This document shows, in pieces, positions 47,368 through 56,736 of a stretch of DNA of 64,000 bases (position 1 is the stretch's first letter; the number at the start of each line of letters is the position of its first letter). The position numbers were made by a program, and so were the translations under genes. The notes under the pieces were generated by a model that was not told the DNA's origin, made no database searches, and worked only from the letters and a program-made list of their open reading frames with translations. The DNA is from Paenibacillus cremeus. Lineage in GTDB: Bacteria; Bacillota; Bacilli; Paenibacillales; NBRC-103111. The DNA lies in the NCBI RefSeq assembly GCF_007786445.1, contig NZ_VNJI01000002.1, forward strand, positions 183,075 through 247,074. Direction: 5' to 3'.

Positions 47368-47406
47368 AAGACAAATGTGGATCAGGTCATTTCAAGGGGG
47401 AAGCTC

Positions 47407-48306
47407 GTGAACGAGAAGGACTGTTTGATGCTCCAATTTATTTCGGAAGAGCAGAATTTGACCAAAGCGGCGGAACGTCTTTTTATAACGCAGCCTGCGC
47501 TGACTTATAGGCTTCAGCAGATCGAAAAGGATTTCGGCGTACCCATTATTACGAAAAACACCAGAGGGGTCAAGCTTACGCCTGAAGGTGAATACCTGGT
47601 CAAGTATGCTCAAAAAAATCTGATCGAGTTACGAAATACGAAGGATTACCTCGTTAGCATGCGTAATGAAGTCACAGGCAATCTTAGAATTGGCGTTTTC
47701 AGCTATTTCGGCCTGCACAGCCTTCCTCCATTATTAAGAAATTTTCTTAATGCTCATCCCAATGTGCAGATCAATGTTCATACAGGCTTGAGCGATGAAA
47801 TATTTGAACTGCTGCAGCTGGAGGAGATCCATCTGGCGATTGTTCGAGGGGACTTTCATTGGTTTGACCAAAAATACTTGGTCCATGAAGGATACATTAG
47901 TGTGATTTCGCAAGAGAGAATCGAATTGGAGCAGCTGCCTAAGCTGCCCAGAATAAATTACAAAGTTCCGAAGCTTACCGGAAAATCATCGTCGACCTAT
48001 GTTCAATCGCACTCTTCCTTGAGTCGAACGATTGAGGAATGGTGGTATGAGCGTTTTAATGTGCCCCCGTTTATTACGATGCAAGTAGATACGTATGAAA
48101 CCTGCAAAGAAATGGTGAAGAACGGTCTGGGATACGCGATTATCCCTAGTATGTTTGTGAAGCCGGACGAAAAACTGCATCAAATTCCCTTAGTGTGGAA
48201 TAACGGAGAGCCCATCAAAAGAGACACACTGATGCTGTACAGAGAAGCTTCGCTGCAGTATACCGTGGTAAATCGGTTTATCTCCTATATTAAAAATCAA
48301 ACTTAA
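47407..48306 (+). CDS. LysR-family regulator of the arginine/proline operon (probable)
   Basis: This 299-residue regulator has an N-terminal winged helix (FISEEQNLTKAAERLFITQP, with recognition segment ALTYRLQQIEKDFG) and a C-terminal effector domain of two lobes (from about residue 88). The GTG at 47407 is preferred because AAGGGGG ends 6 bases upstream; an in-frame GTG at 47377 lies at the predicted transcription start. Its location directly after rocA and the shared AATATTCCAA words before rocF and before this gene suggest it controls the operon and itself. The effector is not readable; arginine, ornithine or proline is likely. Confidence 0.88.
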   Translation: MNEKDCLMLQFISEEQNLTKAAERLFITQPALTYRLQQIEKDFGVPIITKNTRGVKLTPEGEYLVKYAQKNLIELRNTKDYLVSMRNEVTGNLRIGVFSYFGLHSLPPLLRNFLNAHPNVQINVHTGLSDEIFELLQLEEIHLAIVRGDFHWFDQKYLVHEGYISVISQERIELEQLPKLPRINYKVPKLTGKSSSTYVQSHSSLSRTIEEWWYERFNVPPFITMQVDTYETCKEMVKNGLGYAIIPSMFVKPDEKLHQIPLVWNNGEPIKRDTLMLYREASLQYTVVNRFISYIKNQT

Positions 48307-48314
48307 AAGAGCAG

Positions 48315-48345
48315 GGAACCAAGATGGACTTTGGTTCTTTTTTTT
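48315..48345 (+). terminator. Terminator after LysR gene
   Basis: GAACCAA and TTGGTTC form a 7-bp stem, followed by eight T. Confidence 0.85.
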
Positions 48346-48458
48346 CGTTATAAATAATTTCTTGGGCTCGATACAAAAAATATTAATTTTACTTATGGAA
48401 ATCCAGTGCTTAAAATTGGCTTAGATCAGACGTTCAGTACGAAAGGCGATGAGAGAAA

Positions 48459-49658
48459 GTGATCGAGGAGCTATTGCTAGCTAAGAAACGAATTCAGCAT
48501 GCGGTTGATGCCCGCGACGGTCAAATGAGAGAATTGGCTCTCCAGATTCATTCCAATCCAGAATTGGCTTTCAACGAACACCAAGCTGTACAGTGGTTAA
48601 CCGAGCCTCTTAAGAAAGCGGGCTTCGAAGTGGAAATCGGTGTAGCTGGTTTGGAAACCGCTTTCCGCGCTACTTGGAGAGGAAGCGCAGCTGGACCGAC
48701 CATTGCTTTGCTAGCCGAATACGACGCTTTGCCGGAGATCGGCCACGCATGCGGCCATAACTTAATCGGCACGACCGCTGTTGGCGCCGCGCTGGCTTTA
48801 AAGGATGCATTCCCGGAGCTGCCGGGGACCATCGAGGTGTATGGAACACCGGCCGAGGAGGATGGCGGCGGTAAAATCATTATGACCAACCATGGAGTAT
48901 TTGATCATGTAGATGCCGCGATGCTTTGTCATCCGCGTCAAAGCTTTATGGTCAACCGCGGTGGGCTAGCGTGTGTAGATACAACGTTTAAATTTTATGG
49001 GAAGCAAGCTCACGCTTCTTCTGAGCCAGAGAAAGGGATTAGTGCATTAGAGGCGTTAATTAACTCCTATGTGGCTATAAACTCTTTGCGTCAATTTTTT
49101 AAACAGGATGTTCGAATCCATGGAATTATTACTAAAGGCGGAGAAGCAGCCAACATTGTCCCGGAATTTTGCGAAGCGAAATTTATGTTCAGAGCTTCCA
49201 CGGTAAAAGAGCTGAAAGTGGTTCGAGAGAAAATCTATACGGTCGTTCGACACAGTACAGAAGCTGTAGGGGCAAGAGTTGAGATCGAAGAAGGTTTAAT
49301 CTATGCGGAAAGAAACAATAATAAATTTTTATCCGGCTTGTTTAGAGATAACTTAATTTCTATGGGTATCGAGGTCACGAACCCTCCGGAGCATGGAGGA
49401 ATAGGATCTTCTGATATAGGTAATGTGGGACAAGTAACAGCCACCATTCATCCTTACTTTAGAATTGGCGACGTCAGACCGCATACCCCTGAATTCCGTG
49501 ACGCTGCGGGTTCAGAAGGGGGCATGCTGGGGTTAAATCAAGCGACCAAAGCCTTGGCCATGACCGCTTATGATTTATGCTCTGATCCTGAATTGCTGCG
49601 TCAAGTACGAGATGAGTTTGAAAAGTGGAGAGCAAGTAATAACGAGGCTTCATATTAG
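48459..49658 (+). CDS. M20-family amidohydrolase
   Basis: This 399-residue metallohydrolase of the M20D type (AbgB/hippurate-hydrolase-like) cleaves N-acyl or peptide bonds of small substrates. Metal-site motifs are EYDALPEIGHACGHNL and YGTPAEEDGGGK, with a dimerisation lid domain from about residue 175 to 295 and the late HGGIGSSDIGNV. The GTG start has only a weak ribosome site (GAGAGAAAG); a TTG 15 bases on, after GAGGAG, is an alternative. It heads the peptide-transporter operon, so it probably processes what the transporter imports (inference). Confidence 0.9.
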   Translation: MIEELLLAKKRIQHAVDARDGQMRELALQIHSNPELAFNEHQAVQWLTEPLKKAGFEVEIGVAGLETAFRATWRGSAAGPTIALLAEYDALPEIGHACGHNLIGTTAVGAALALKDAFPELPGTIEVYGTPAEEDGGGKIIMTNHGVFDHVDAAMLCHPRQSFMVNRGGLACVDTTFKFYGKQAHASSEPEKGISALEALINSYVAINSLRQFFKQDVRIHGIITKGGEAANIVPEFCEAKFMFRASTVKELKVVREKIYTVVRHSTEAVGARVEIEEGLIYAERNNNKFLSGLFRDNLISMGIEVTNPPEHGGIGSSDIGNVGQVTATIHPYFRIGDVRPHTPEFRDAAGSEGGMLGLNQATKALAMTAYDLCSDPELLRQVRDEFEKWRASNNEASY

Positions 49659-49678
49659 GTTTTAGGGGGGAATTACTT

Positions 49679-51241
49679 TTGAAAAAGATTTCATTTCTTG
49701 TGTTTATGTGTACGATGTTGTTTCTGTCCGCTTGCAGCAACTCTTCGTCGCCTTCGACCAATTCTTCCGGAGCAGGCGCTCAAGCCGCAGTGGAACCAAA
49801 GGATCTGGTTGTTGCATTGGGTGCAGAACCGACCATATTGGATCCGCAGGATAGCAGTGACGCGCTTTCCAACAATGCTACCGAGCTCGTATTTGACAAG
49901 CTGGTGACTTTGGACAAAGACGGGAAAATCGTGCCTCAACTGGCTAAAGAGTGGACGATCTCACCGGATGGAAAAAAAATCACGTTCAAGCTGCGTGAAG
50001 GGGTGAAATTCCAAGACGATACCCCATTTAATGCAGAAGCAGTTAAGATTACATTTGATCGCGTTTTGAACAAAGACAACAAGCTGAATCGCTATTCGTT
50101 CTACTCCGAGTTCATCGATAAAGTGAATGTGGATAGTGAGCTTCAGGTCAGCTTTGATCTTAAGTTCCCGTTCGGACCTGCTTTAACCTGTCTAGCACAA
50201 GCAGCCGGCGCGATCCATAGTCCGAAAAGCTTGCAAGAGAAAGGCAAAGGCGTCGGCAAAGCACCGGTTGGTGCAGGCCCATTTATTCTGAAGGAATGGA
50301 CTCCAGGCACGAAGCTTGTGTTTGAAGCGAATCCGAATTACTGGGGCGGCAAGCCGAAAGTAAAGTCGATTACATTTAAACCGGTACCGGAAAACTCCGC
50401 ACGTTCCATCATGCTGGAAACCGGTGAAGCCGATGTCATCTCACCAGTCGTACCAACGGATGTTGATCGTCTGAAAGGAAACGACAAACTGAGTGTGCTT
50501 ATCTCTTCAAGCTCTAGAAATCTTGAATTCGTTATGAATACAACGAAGGCGCCTTTCAACGATGTGAAGGTTCGCCAAGCTTTAAACTATGCCATTGATA
50601 AAGAAACGATCGTGAAAAAGCTGTTGTCCGGATACGGCAAAGTATCTGAAGCTGCATTTACGGAATCGGTTTGGGGCTATTCCTCTGTTGGCGCCTATCC
50701 TTACGATCCGGAAAAAGCGAAAAAACTGCTTGCTGAAGCAGGCATTGCTGCCGGAACCAAGATTCAGTTATGGACTCCGGAGGGGCGCTACTTGATGGAC
50801 CGCCAAATCGCAGAGTTTGTTCAAGGCAACTTACAGGCTGTAGGGCTTGCGGTAGACTTCAAGAAATATGAATGGGGTACGTATAAAAACATCACGACCA
50901 ATCCTAAAAAAGACAATTATGATATCATCATGGACAGCTGGGGAGCTTCTACGGGTGATGCGGATTGGGCGTTGAGACCACTTTTTACGACCACCGGCAG
51001 CAGCAATCTTTCCGGATTCTCGAACGCAGAAGTGGATACTCTGCTTGACAAGGGCATGAAAACAACCAATCCGGACGATCGTAAAAAGACTTACAGCGAC
51101 GCCTTGAAGGTCATTAAAGACCAAGCGCCATATATTTTCGTACTGGATAATAAACAGCTTACCGGTGTCCGCAAAAATGTTGAGGGCGTCTATACATGGA
51201 CCAATGAACGTCTGATTTTGCGTGAGGCGGTCAAAAAGTAA
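49679..51241 (+). CDS. Peptide-type ABC transporter substrate-binding lipoprotein
   Basis: This is a 520-residue SBP_bac_5 solute-binding protein of the DppA/OppA/NikA class. The signal peptide ends in the lipobox LSAC (Cys19), followed by a Ser/Asn-rich linker. The family fold shows LAKEWTISPDGKKITFKLRE and the NTTKAPFNDVKVRQALNYAI signature. The TTG start follows AGGGGGG at spacing 8. A 13-bp hairpin lies between it and the permease genes, probably setting binding protein in excess. Confidence 0.93.
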   Translation: MKKISFLVFMCTMLFLSACSNSSSPSTNSSGAGAQAAVEPKDLVVALGAEPTILDPQDSSDALSNNATELVFDKLVTLDKDGKIVPQLAKEWTISPDGKKITFKLREGVKFQDDTPFNAEAVKITFDRVLNKDNKLNRYSFYSEFIDKVNVDSELQVSFDLKFPFGPALTCLAQAAGAIHSPKSLQEKGKGVGKAPVGAGPFILKEWTPGTKLVFEANPNYWGGKPKVKSITFKPVPENSARSIMLETGEADVISPVVPTDVDRLKGNDKLSVLISSSSRNLEFVMNTTKAPFNDVKVRQALNYAIDKETIVKKLLSGYGKVSEAAFTESVWGYSSVGAYPYDPEKAKKLLAEAGIAAGTKIQLWTPEGRYLMDRQIAEFVQGNLQAVGLAVDFKKYEWGTYKNITTNPKKDNYDIIMDSWGASTGDADWALRPLFTTTGSSNLSGFSNAEVDTLLDKGMKTTNPDDRKKTYSDALKVIKDQAPYIFVLDNKQLTGVRKNVEGVYTWTNERLILREAVKK

Positions 51242-51261
51242 TTCAACCTATAAGATCTTGC

Positions 51262-51297
51262 AAATCGGGGGATGTGCTTGTGCATCCTCCGATTTTT
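51262..51297 (+). terminator. Stable hairpin between binding-protein and permease genes
   Basis: AAATCGGGGGATG and CATCCTCCGATTT form a 13-bp stem with one G-T pair and end in five T. It can act as a partial terminator or a 3' stabiliser for the upstream mRNA. Confidence 0.7.
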
Positions 51298-51313
51298 ACA
51301 AGGAGGCACAAGT

Positions 51314-52234
51314 TTGTTCAGTTATATCATAAAGCGCGTACTGCAGATCATTCCCACCTTGATTGGTGTATCCATTCTTGTGTTTATTTTGATTCACTCC
51401 GTTCCGGGCGATCCCGCTCGGTTGAAAGCGGGCAATGAGGCCAGCGAACAGGACGTACAGCTGATTAGGGAACGGCTCGGATTAGATCAGCCCCTGTATA
51501 TTCAGTACGGGCACTATGTAGCAAACCTGATAAAAGGCGACCTTGGAACCTCCTTGCGCTCCGATCGGCCTGTTCTTCAAGAGATTCTCACACGTTTCCC
51601 AACCACGCTTTCGCTTACCGTGATGGCGATATTCATCATGGTCTTGATCGGACTGTTCGCCGGTATCATCTCGGCCACCAAGCCGAATAGCAGTAGAGAT
51701 AACTTTACCATGATGTTCTCTTTGTTCGGAATTTCCATGCCGATCTTCTGGTTAGGGCTTATGTTGATCCTTATTTTTTCTTATTACTTGCATCTGCTTC
51801 CGTCCGGAGGGAATGACAGCTTTAAATATTTTATTCTCCCGGCGCTTGCGATCGGTCTTTCTTCTTCCGCGATTTTGGCCCGTTTGACCCGATCTAGCAT
51901 CCTGGAAATCATCCATCAAGACTTTGTTCGTACAGCGCGAGCGAAAGGCGTGAAGGAGAAGCTGGTAATCTATAAGCATACCTTGAAAAATGCCCTAATT
52001 CCGATTATTACGATCATTGGCTTGGAATTCGGGCATCTATTAGGTGGAGCCGTTCTTGCGGAAACGGTCTTCTCCATGAACGGATTAGGCCGTTATGTGA
52101 TTCAATCCATTCAGTTCAGGGACTATCCCGCTATTCAGGGTTGTGTCCTGTTTATTGCGGCGATCTTTGTTATCGTGAATTTGATTGTTGACCTTTGTTA
52201 CAGTTTAGTAGATCCTCGGGTGAGATACGACTAA
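51314..52234 (+). CDS. Peptide-type ABC transporter permease 1 (DppB class)
   Basis: This 306-residue permease has six membrane helices and the inner-membrane signature ARAKGVKEKLVIYKHTLKNA that docks the ATPases. The N-terminal segment FSYIIKRVLQIIPTLIGVS is typical of DppB. The TTG at 51314 is set by AGGAGG 7 bases upstream. It pairs with the next gene's permease. Confidence 0.93.
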   Translation: MFSYIIKRVLQIIPTLIGVSILVFILIHSVPGDPARLKAGNEASEQDVQLIRERLGLDQPLYIQYGHYVANLIKGDLGTSLRSDRPVLQEILTRFPTTLSLTVMAIFIMVLIGLFAGIISATKPNSSRDNFTMMFSLFGISMPIFWLGLMLILIFSYYLHLLPSGGNDSFKYFILPALAIGLSSSAILARLTRSSILEIIHQDFVRTARAKGVKEKLVIYKHTLKNALIPIITIIGLEFGHLLGGAVLAETVFSMNGLGRYVIQSIQFRDYPAIQGCVLFIAAIFVIVNLIVDLCYSLVDPRVRYD

Positions 52235-52248
52235 GAAAGGAGCACGTT

Positions 52249-53121
52249 ATGAGTCAGTCAGAAGCAGTAATGTATGCCACCCGTTCCCCTTGGAGCATGA
52301 TGGTCAGCCGATTTAAAAAGAATAAACGCGCCATGGTTGGACTTTGGATGGCTGTCCTCTTTATCGTCGTCGCCCTCTTGGCTCGCTGGATCGCGCCCTA
52401 TGATCCTACAGCTCAGAACATGCAGGTAATGCTGGAGTCACCGAGCTTTAGCCATCCGTTTGGGACGGATGAGTTTGGACGCGATATTTTATCTAGAATC
52501 ATTTACGGAGCGCAAATTTCTCTCATGATCGGAATTGTCGGTGTGCTTATTTCCGTCGTTTTCGGAGTCGCATTAGGGACAATATCCGGCTATTTTGGCG
52601 GAAAGCTCGATACGCTGATCATGAGGATCATGGATATCTTCATGGCCTTTCCAAGCTTCTTGCTGGCACTGGCCATCGTTAGTGTGCTAGGTCCAGGGAT
52701 GTCGAACTTAATGATTGCTATCGGTATTTTTTCGGTTCCGACGTTTGCACGTATTTCACGCAGCTCCGTAATAGCGGTAATGAACAAAGAGTATATTGAG
52801 GCCGCAAAAGCAATGGGAGGCGCTCATACCTTTATTATTTTTAAGCATATCATTCCCAACAGTATCGCCCCGATCATCGTGTTGTCTACGATGCGAATCG
52901 CAACGGCAATTCTAACGGCTTCTGGACTTAGCTTTTTGGGGATGGGAGCTCAGCCGCCTACGCCAGAATGGGGAGCGATGCTTAGTACTGGAAGGGAGTA
53001 TTTAAGAACGGCTCCTCATGTCAGCACGATTCCTGGACTAGCCATCATGTTTATGGTCTTAGCATTCAACATGCTAGGGGATGGCTTGCGCGACGCCCTG
53101 GACCCGAAGATGAAGCTGTAG
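52249..53121 (+). CDS. Peptide-type ABC transporter permease 2 (DppC class)
   Basis: This 290-residue permease has an N-terminal OppC_N segment (RFKKNKRAMVGLWMAV), six membrane helices and the docking signature EAAKAMGGAHTFIIFKHIIP. GTDEFGRDILSRIIYGA and LSFLGMGAQPPTPEWG are family hallmarks. AAAGGAG precedes the ATG at 52249, 14 bases after the first permease gene. Confidence 0.94.
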   Translation: MSQSEAVMYATRSPWSMMVSRFKKNKRAMVGLWMAVLFIVVALLARWIAPYDPTAQNMQVMLESPSFSHPFGTDEFGRDILSRIIYGAQISLMIGIVGVLISVVFGVALGTISGYFGGKLDTLIMRIMDIFMAFPSFLLALAIVSVLGPGMSNLMIAIGIFSVPTFARISRSSVIAVMNKEYIEAAKAMGGAHTFIIFKHIIPNSIAPIIVLSTMRIATAILTASGLSFLGMGAQPPTPEWGAMLSTGREYLRTAPHVSTIPGLAIMFMVLAFNMLGDGLRDALDPKMKL

Positions 53122-53145
53122 CAGGAGGAAGGAGAACTTACTACC

Positions 53146-54141
53146 ATGAACAAATTGCTGGAGATTAAAGGACTCAAGACGTATTTTTATTCCGATGATG
53201 GTGTTGTGCCGGCTGTGGACGGGGTAGATATTGTGATTCATGAGGGAGAAACCGTGGGCATTGTTGGAGAGTCAGGATGCGGGAAGAGCGTGACTTCTTT
53301 AACGGCCATGAGATTAACCCCGGGAAAAGTAGTAGAGGGTTCCATCAAGTTTAACGGGAAGAATATATTGGCACTCTCGGATCATGAAATCAGAGCGATT
53401 CGAGGGAATGAAATGGCGATGATTTTTCAAGAGCCGATGACATCGTTGAATCCTGTATTTACAATCGGTCAGCAGATCGGTGAAGCGGTACAGATTCATA
53501 TGAACTATAGCAAACAGAAGGCTAAAGAGCGGGCGGTGGAGATGCTTAAGCTAGTAGGCATCCCCCGGGCAGAGCAGATTGTGGACGAGTACCCTCATCA
53601 ATTGTCTGGTGGAATGAGACAGCGTGTCATGATCGCGATGGCTATGGCTTGCAATCCCAAGCTGTTAATTGCGGATGAGCCTACTACGGCGCTTGATGTA
53701 ACCATTCAGGCGCAGATATTGGATTTAATGAAGGAGCTTAAGGAGAAGCATAAGACGGCGATTATGATGATTACTCACGATTTGGGTGTTGTCGCTGAAA
53801 TGTGTGATCGTGTGATCGTCATGTACAGCGGCAAAGTGGTGGAAGAGAGTGATGTGATTTCACTTTTCACTAATCCTAAGCATCCCTATACCCAGGGGCT
53901 AATGAAATCGGTTCCCAGCTTAGATGGGGAAGAAAAACGATTGTATTCTATCCAGGGGAGCGTACCTATCCCAGGCAGCTTGCGCGAAGGCTGCAGCTTT
54001 GCCCCTCGATGTGAGTTTGCGATGTCGATCTGCAAGCAAGCTATGCCGCGGCTAGAAGAAGTGGAGACCGGTCACCTCTGCCGATGCTGGCTCCATTCGA
54101 CCGATCAAGGGGGGATACAAGATGAAGCAACCGCTCGTTGA
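53146..54141 (+). CDS. Peptide-type ABC transporter ATPase (DppD class)
   Basis: This 331-residue ATPase has Walker [10 protein letters not shown]-loop [10 protein letters not shown], signature LSGGMRQR, Walker [13 protein letters not shown] and the switch His in MITHDLG. The C-terminal oligopeptide extension carries Cys residues in [19 protein letters not shown], of the kind found in DppD/OppD where they can bind an iron-sulfur cluster. It overlaps the next ATPase gene by 20 bases. Confidence 0.95.
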   Translation: MNKLLEIKGLKTYFYSDDGVVPAVDGVDIVIHEGETVGIVGESGCGKSVTSLTAMRLTPGKVVEGSIKFNGKNILALSDHEIRAIRGNEMAMIFQEPMTSLNPVFTIGQQIGEAVQIHMNYSKQKAKERAVEMLKLVGIPRAEQIVDEYPHQLSGGMRQRVMIAMAMACNPKLLIADEPTTALDVTIQAQILDLMKELKEKHKTAIMMITHDLGVVAEMCDRVIVMYSGKVVEESDVISLFTNPKHPYTQGLMKSVPSLDGEEKRLYSIQGSVPIPGSLREGCSFAPRCEFAMSICKQAMPRLEEVETGHLCRCWLHSTDQGGIQDEATAR

Positions 54142-55087
54142 GGTCAAAAACTTAAAAAAATATTTTCCGATCAAAAAAGGAATCCTGGGCCGTACGGTAA
54201 GTCATGTTAAAGCGGTAGATGGACTGGATTTTACCATTTTTAAAGGGGAAACGCTTGGGTTGGTTGGAGAAAGCGGCTGCGGAAAATCAACCACGGGGAG
54301 AACCATCCTGCAGTTACTGCAGCCTACGGAAGGTGAGGTGCTGTACGAGGGGAAAAATCTCGTGGGCATGAATCCGATCGAATTAAGGAAGCTGCGCAAA
54401 AATTTGCAAATGGTATTTCAAGATCCTTACGCCTCCCTGGACCCGCGTTTGACTGTGGGTGAACTTATAGCGGAACCGCTAAACATTCATGGACTGTCTC
54501 AAGGAAAAGAAAAAGACCTTCGTGTGGAGGAACTGCTGAATGTCGTCGGTTTAAGCAGTTACCATGCCAAAAGGTATGCGCACGAATTTAGCGGCGGACA
54601 GCGTCAGAGGATCGGCATTGCCCGTGCTTTGGCATTGAACCCGAAGCTAGTCGTCTGCGATGAGCCAGTATCCGCTCTGGATGTATCGATTCAGTCTCAG
54701 GTCATTAATCTGCTTCAAGATTTGCAGGAGCAAATTCAGCTGACGTACTTATTTATTGCCCATGATTTGAGCGTTGTCAGGCATATTAGCGACCGGATCG
54801 GCGTTATGTACTTAGGTAGAATTGTTGAGCTTGCGGATAAACAGGCTCTGTTTCAATCGCCGAAGCATCCGTATACGAAAGCTTTATTATCGGCCATCCC
54901 GATTCCAAATCCGTTGCTGAAGAAGGAACGGATTATACTGAAGGGGGATGTGCCGAGCCCAGCCAATCCTCCTACTGGATGTACCTTTCATCCGAGGTGC
55001 AGCGAGTGCATGACGATTTGCCGAACAGAAAAGCCTGCATTGAAGGAAGTCGATGGTCAATTTGTTGCGTGCCATTTGTATAATTAA
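54122..55087 (+). CDS. Peptide-type ABC transporter ATPase (DppF class)
   Basis: This 321-residue second ATPase has Walker [11 protein letters not shown]-loop [11 protein letters not shown], signature FSGGQRQR, Walker [13 protein letters not shown] and the switch His in FIAHDLS. The C-terminal extension [17 protein letters not shown] again holds clustered cysteines. Its ribosome site, GGGGG, lies inside the upstream gene. It completes a five-gene importer with the preceding genes. Confidence 0.95.
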   Translation: MKQPLVEVKNLKKYFPIKKGILGRTVSHVKAVDGLDFTIFKGETLGLVGESGCGKSTTGRTILQLLQPTEGEVLYEGKNLVGMNPIELRKLRKNLQMVFQDPYASLDPRLTVGELIAEPLNIHGLSQGKEKDLRVEELLNVVGLSSYHAKRYAHEFSGGQRQRIGIARALALNPKLVVCDEPVSALDVSIQSQVINLLQDLQEQIQLTYLFIAHDLSVVRHISDRIGVMYLGRIVELADKQALFQSPKHPYTKALLSAIPIPNPLLKKERIILKGDVPSPANPPTGCTFHPRCSECMTICRTEKPALKEVDGQFVACHLYN

Positions 55088-55114
55088 TTAGTGGAAACAC
55101 TAAAGGATTTGTTA

Positions 55115-55149
55115 GGTTGAGCCGTTTCCAGACGAGTTCAGCCTTTTTT
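55115..55149 (+). terminator. Probable terminator after the peptide transporter operon
   Basis: GGTTGA and TCAGCC form a 6-bp stem with one T-G pair, followed by six T. A competing dyad TGGAAAC/GTTTCCA overlaps it. Confidence 0.55.
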
Positions 55150-55170
55150 GCTTTATCCTTAACCATACGG

Positions 55171-55219
55171 TTGACAACTGCTTCGCTGAAGCCTTGATAT
55201 CAGTTGCAAAAAGGAGGGA
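55171..55219 (+). promoter_or_regulatory. Promoter/leader hairpin, third copy of the recurring motif
   Basis: CAACTG (55175-55180) pairs with CAGTTG (55201-55206) around a nested CTTC/GAAG hairpin, followed by CAAAAAGGAGGG. TTGACA (55171) and TTGATA (55194) are 17 bases apart and could be a promoter, in which case the left arm would not be transcribed. The layout matches those at 3808 and 12697. Confidence 0.5.
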
Positions 55220-55225
55220 GAAAAC

Positions 55226-56101
55226 ATGATGGACTTCAAAAAGTATAAAACCTTCCAAGTGGTTGCAGATACGTTGAATTTGACTAGAGCCGCGGACCAG
55301 CTTGGTTATACGCAGCCAACCATCACGCTTCAGCTGCAGTCATTAGAGAGCGAGGTGGGACATACTCTTTTTAACCGCGTTGGAAAGAAGACGTTCCTCA
55401 CTCCTGCGGGCAAGCTGGTGAAGCAATATATGGATCGGACATTCGCTCTTCTGGAGGAAATGGAGGAGGAGCTGAGAAAGCTCGAAAATCCGCATGGATT
55501 GCTGACAGTAGCCGCTCCGGAATTTTACTGCACGCACTATTTATCGTTAATTATCCATTCCTATATCTCGCAAAATCCACAGGTGAAGCTGCAATTATTT
55601 TCCTGTGACAGCAACGACGCAATGAAAAAAGTAGCCGCAAACGAGGCGGATCTAGCGATTATCGCCGGTCCTTGCAATAACCCGAGCATGGAGTCGCTCC
55701 CGCTTGGTAAAGAGGATCTAGTGTTGGTGACGACTCAGGAGCTTTTCGATAAAAACGATATACAAACATTGATGAAGAAATATCCGTTCATTACCTATAA
55801 ATCCGGCTCCAACATCCAGCGTCTGGTGAACGCATGTCTGGAAGAGTACCATTATTCTCCGGGATCCTACATCGAATGTGTAACGGATGAAACGATAAAA
55901 CGTACGGTGCTTTATCATACGGGGGTAGCTTTGCTGGGCTCAGCCTTGGTTGAAGAGGAGCTTAAGAGAGGGATTTTAACCGAAATAGTCCGCTTTCCAG
56001 CAAAGATTGAAACCTCCATGGTGATTTTGAAAAAGCGGCTCGATGAAAAAAATATTCACTCCTTCGCGGAGATTGTGAGACGGATTTGGGCAGAGATGTA
56101 G
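55226..56101 (+). CDS. LysR-family transcriptional regulator
   Basis: This 291-residue regulator has the winged-helix motif FQVVADTLNLTRAADQLGYT followed by TITLQLQSLESEVG, then a two-lobed effector domain from about residue 90. ATG-ATG follows AGGAGGGAG. It lies just after the peptide transporter operon and in the same direction, with its own leader, so it may regulate that operon (inference). It is a different sequence from the LysR protein at 47407. Confidence 0.9.
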   Translation: MMDFKKYKTFQVVADTLNLTRAADQLGYTQPTITLQLQSLESEVGHTLFNRVGKKTFLTPAGKLVKQYMDRTFALLEEMEEELRKLENPHGLLTVAAPEFYCTHYLSLIIHSYISQNPQVKLQLFSCDSNDAMKKVAANEADLAIIAGPCNNPSMESLPLGKEDLVLVTTQELFDKNDIQTLMKKYPFITYKSGSNIQRLVNACLEEYHYSPGSYIECVTDETIKRTVLYHTGVALLGSALVEEELKRGILTEIVRFPAKIETSMVILKKRLDEKNIHSFAEIVRRIWAEM

Positions 56102-56122
56102 AGTGTATTTTTGGAGTTGATC

Positions 56123-56152
56123 TTGACTTCTTCGTGAACGATGACATATTAT
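56123..56152 (+). promoter_or_regulatory. Promoter for the gene at 56233
   Basis: TTGACT, 18 bases, TATTAT. It is a reasonable sigma-A promoter with the start of transcription near 56160. Confidence 0.5.
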
Positions 56153-56163
56153 AAGTATGAAGT

Positions 56164-56186
56164 TTAGTAAATTAGTAATTTAGTAA
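56164..56186. repeat. Three TTAGTAA direct repeats at 8-base period
   Basis: TTAGTAA occurs at 56164, 56172 and 56180, immediately downstream of the predicted transcription start. The position suits a repressor site; the 8-base period is unusual for same-face protein binding. Confidence 0.5.
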
Positions 56187-56232
56187 ACAAGTAGTCCGTC
56201 GAATTCAAATACAGGAGCAGGAGACATCGAAC

Positions 56233-56712
56233 ATGAAAATACCCACAACGTTAAAGCACAAACCGGTCATCGTGTCTGAAAATTATGACCAGGTGGATGG
56301 CAGATACGCGAATCACTCGGATGCCAAAGGCCTATCGCTGGGCTTGGCACAATGGAATGACCGTGGCAAGGTCGACATATCCGCCAAAGTGTGGCGCTAT
56401 ACCGGGGAAAAGTGGTCTAGACAATCCGAGGAGCTGCCGCTGCATCGCGTGCTGGATCTGGCCATTCTCGTCTGCAGTAGTATGGCGCATTTTCGTGAAG
56501 CTTATCGCTATCCGGCATTATATGATCCGGAGAATCCCGTGATCGATCGGGTAGGTCTTCAAGGGGATGCCATGACGGTATCTGTGTGCACGGATAACGA
56601 GAAGATCAAGGAGGATATCAAGCTGTTCAGCCAAGCACTAAGCGATGACGACGAGCTTAATGGCGAACGGCTGCGTACGTTATCGAGACTGCTCAAGGAA
56701 TTGGGATATTAA
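56233..56712 (+). CDS. Uncharacterised protein, possibly DUF6530
   Basis: This 159-residue cytoplasmic-looking protein has the distinctive opening VIVSENYDQVDGRYANHSDA and KGLSLGLAQWNDRG, which I tentatively associate with DUF6530; I am not certain of the number. There is no signal peptide or membrane segment. Function is unknown. CAGGAGCAGGAG precedes the ATG. The GIY-YIG gene follows after 24 bases, so the two are probably co-transcribed. Confidence 0.7.
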   Translation: MKIPTTLKHKPVIVSENYDQVDGRYANHSDAKGLSLGLAQWNDRGKVDISAKVWRYTGEKWSRQSEELPLHRVLDLAILVCSSMAHFREAYRYPALYDPENPVIDRVGLQGDAMTVSVCTDNEKIKEDIKLFSQALSDDDELNGERLRTLSRLLKELGY

Positions 56713-56736
56713 TAATGGGTTAGGAGGGGAGACCAC

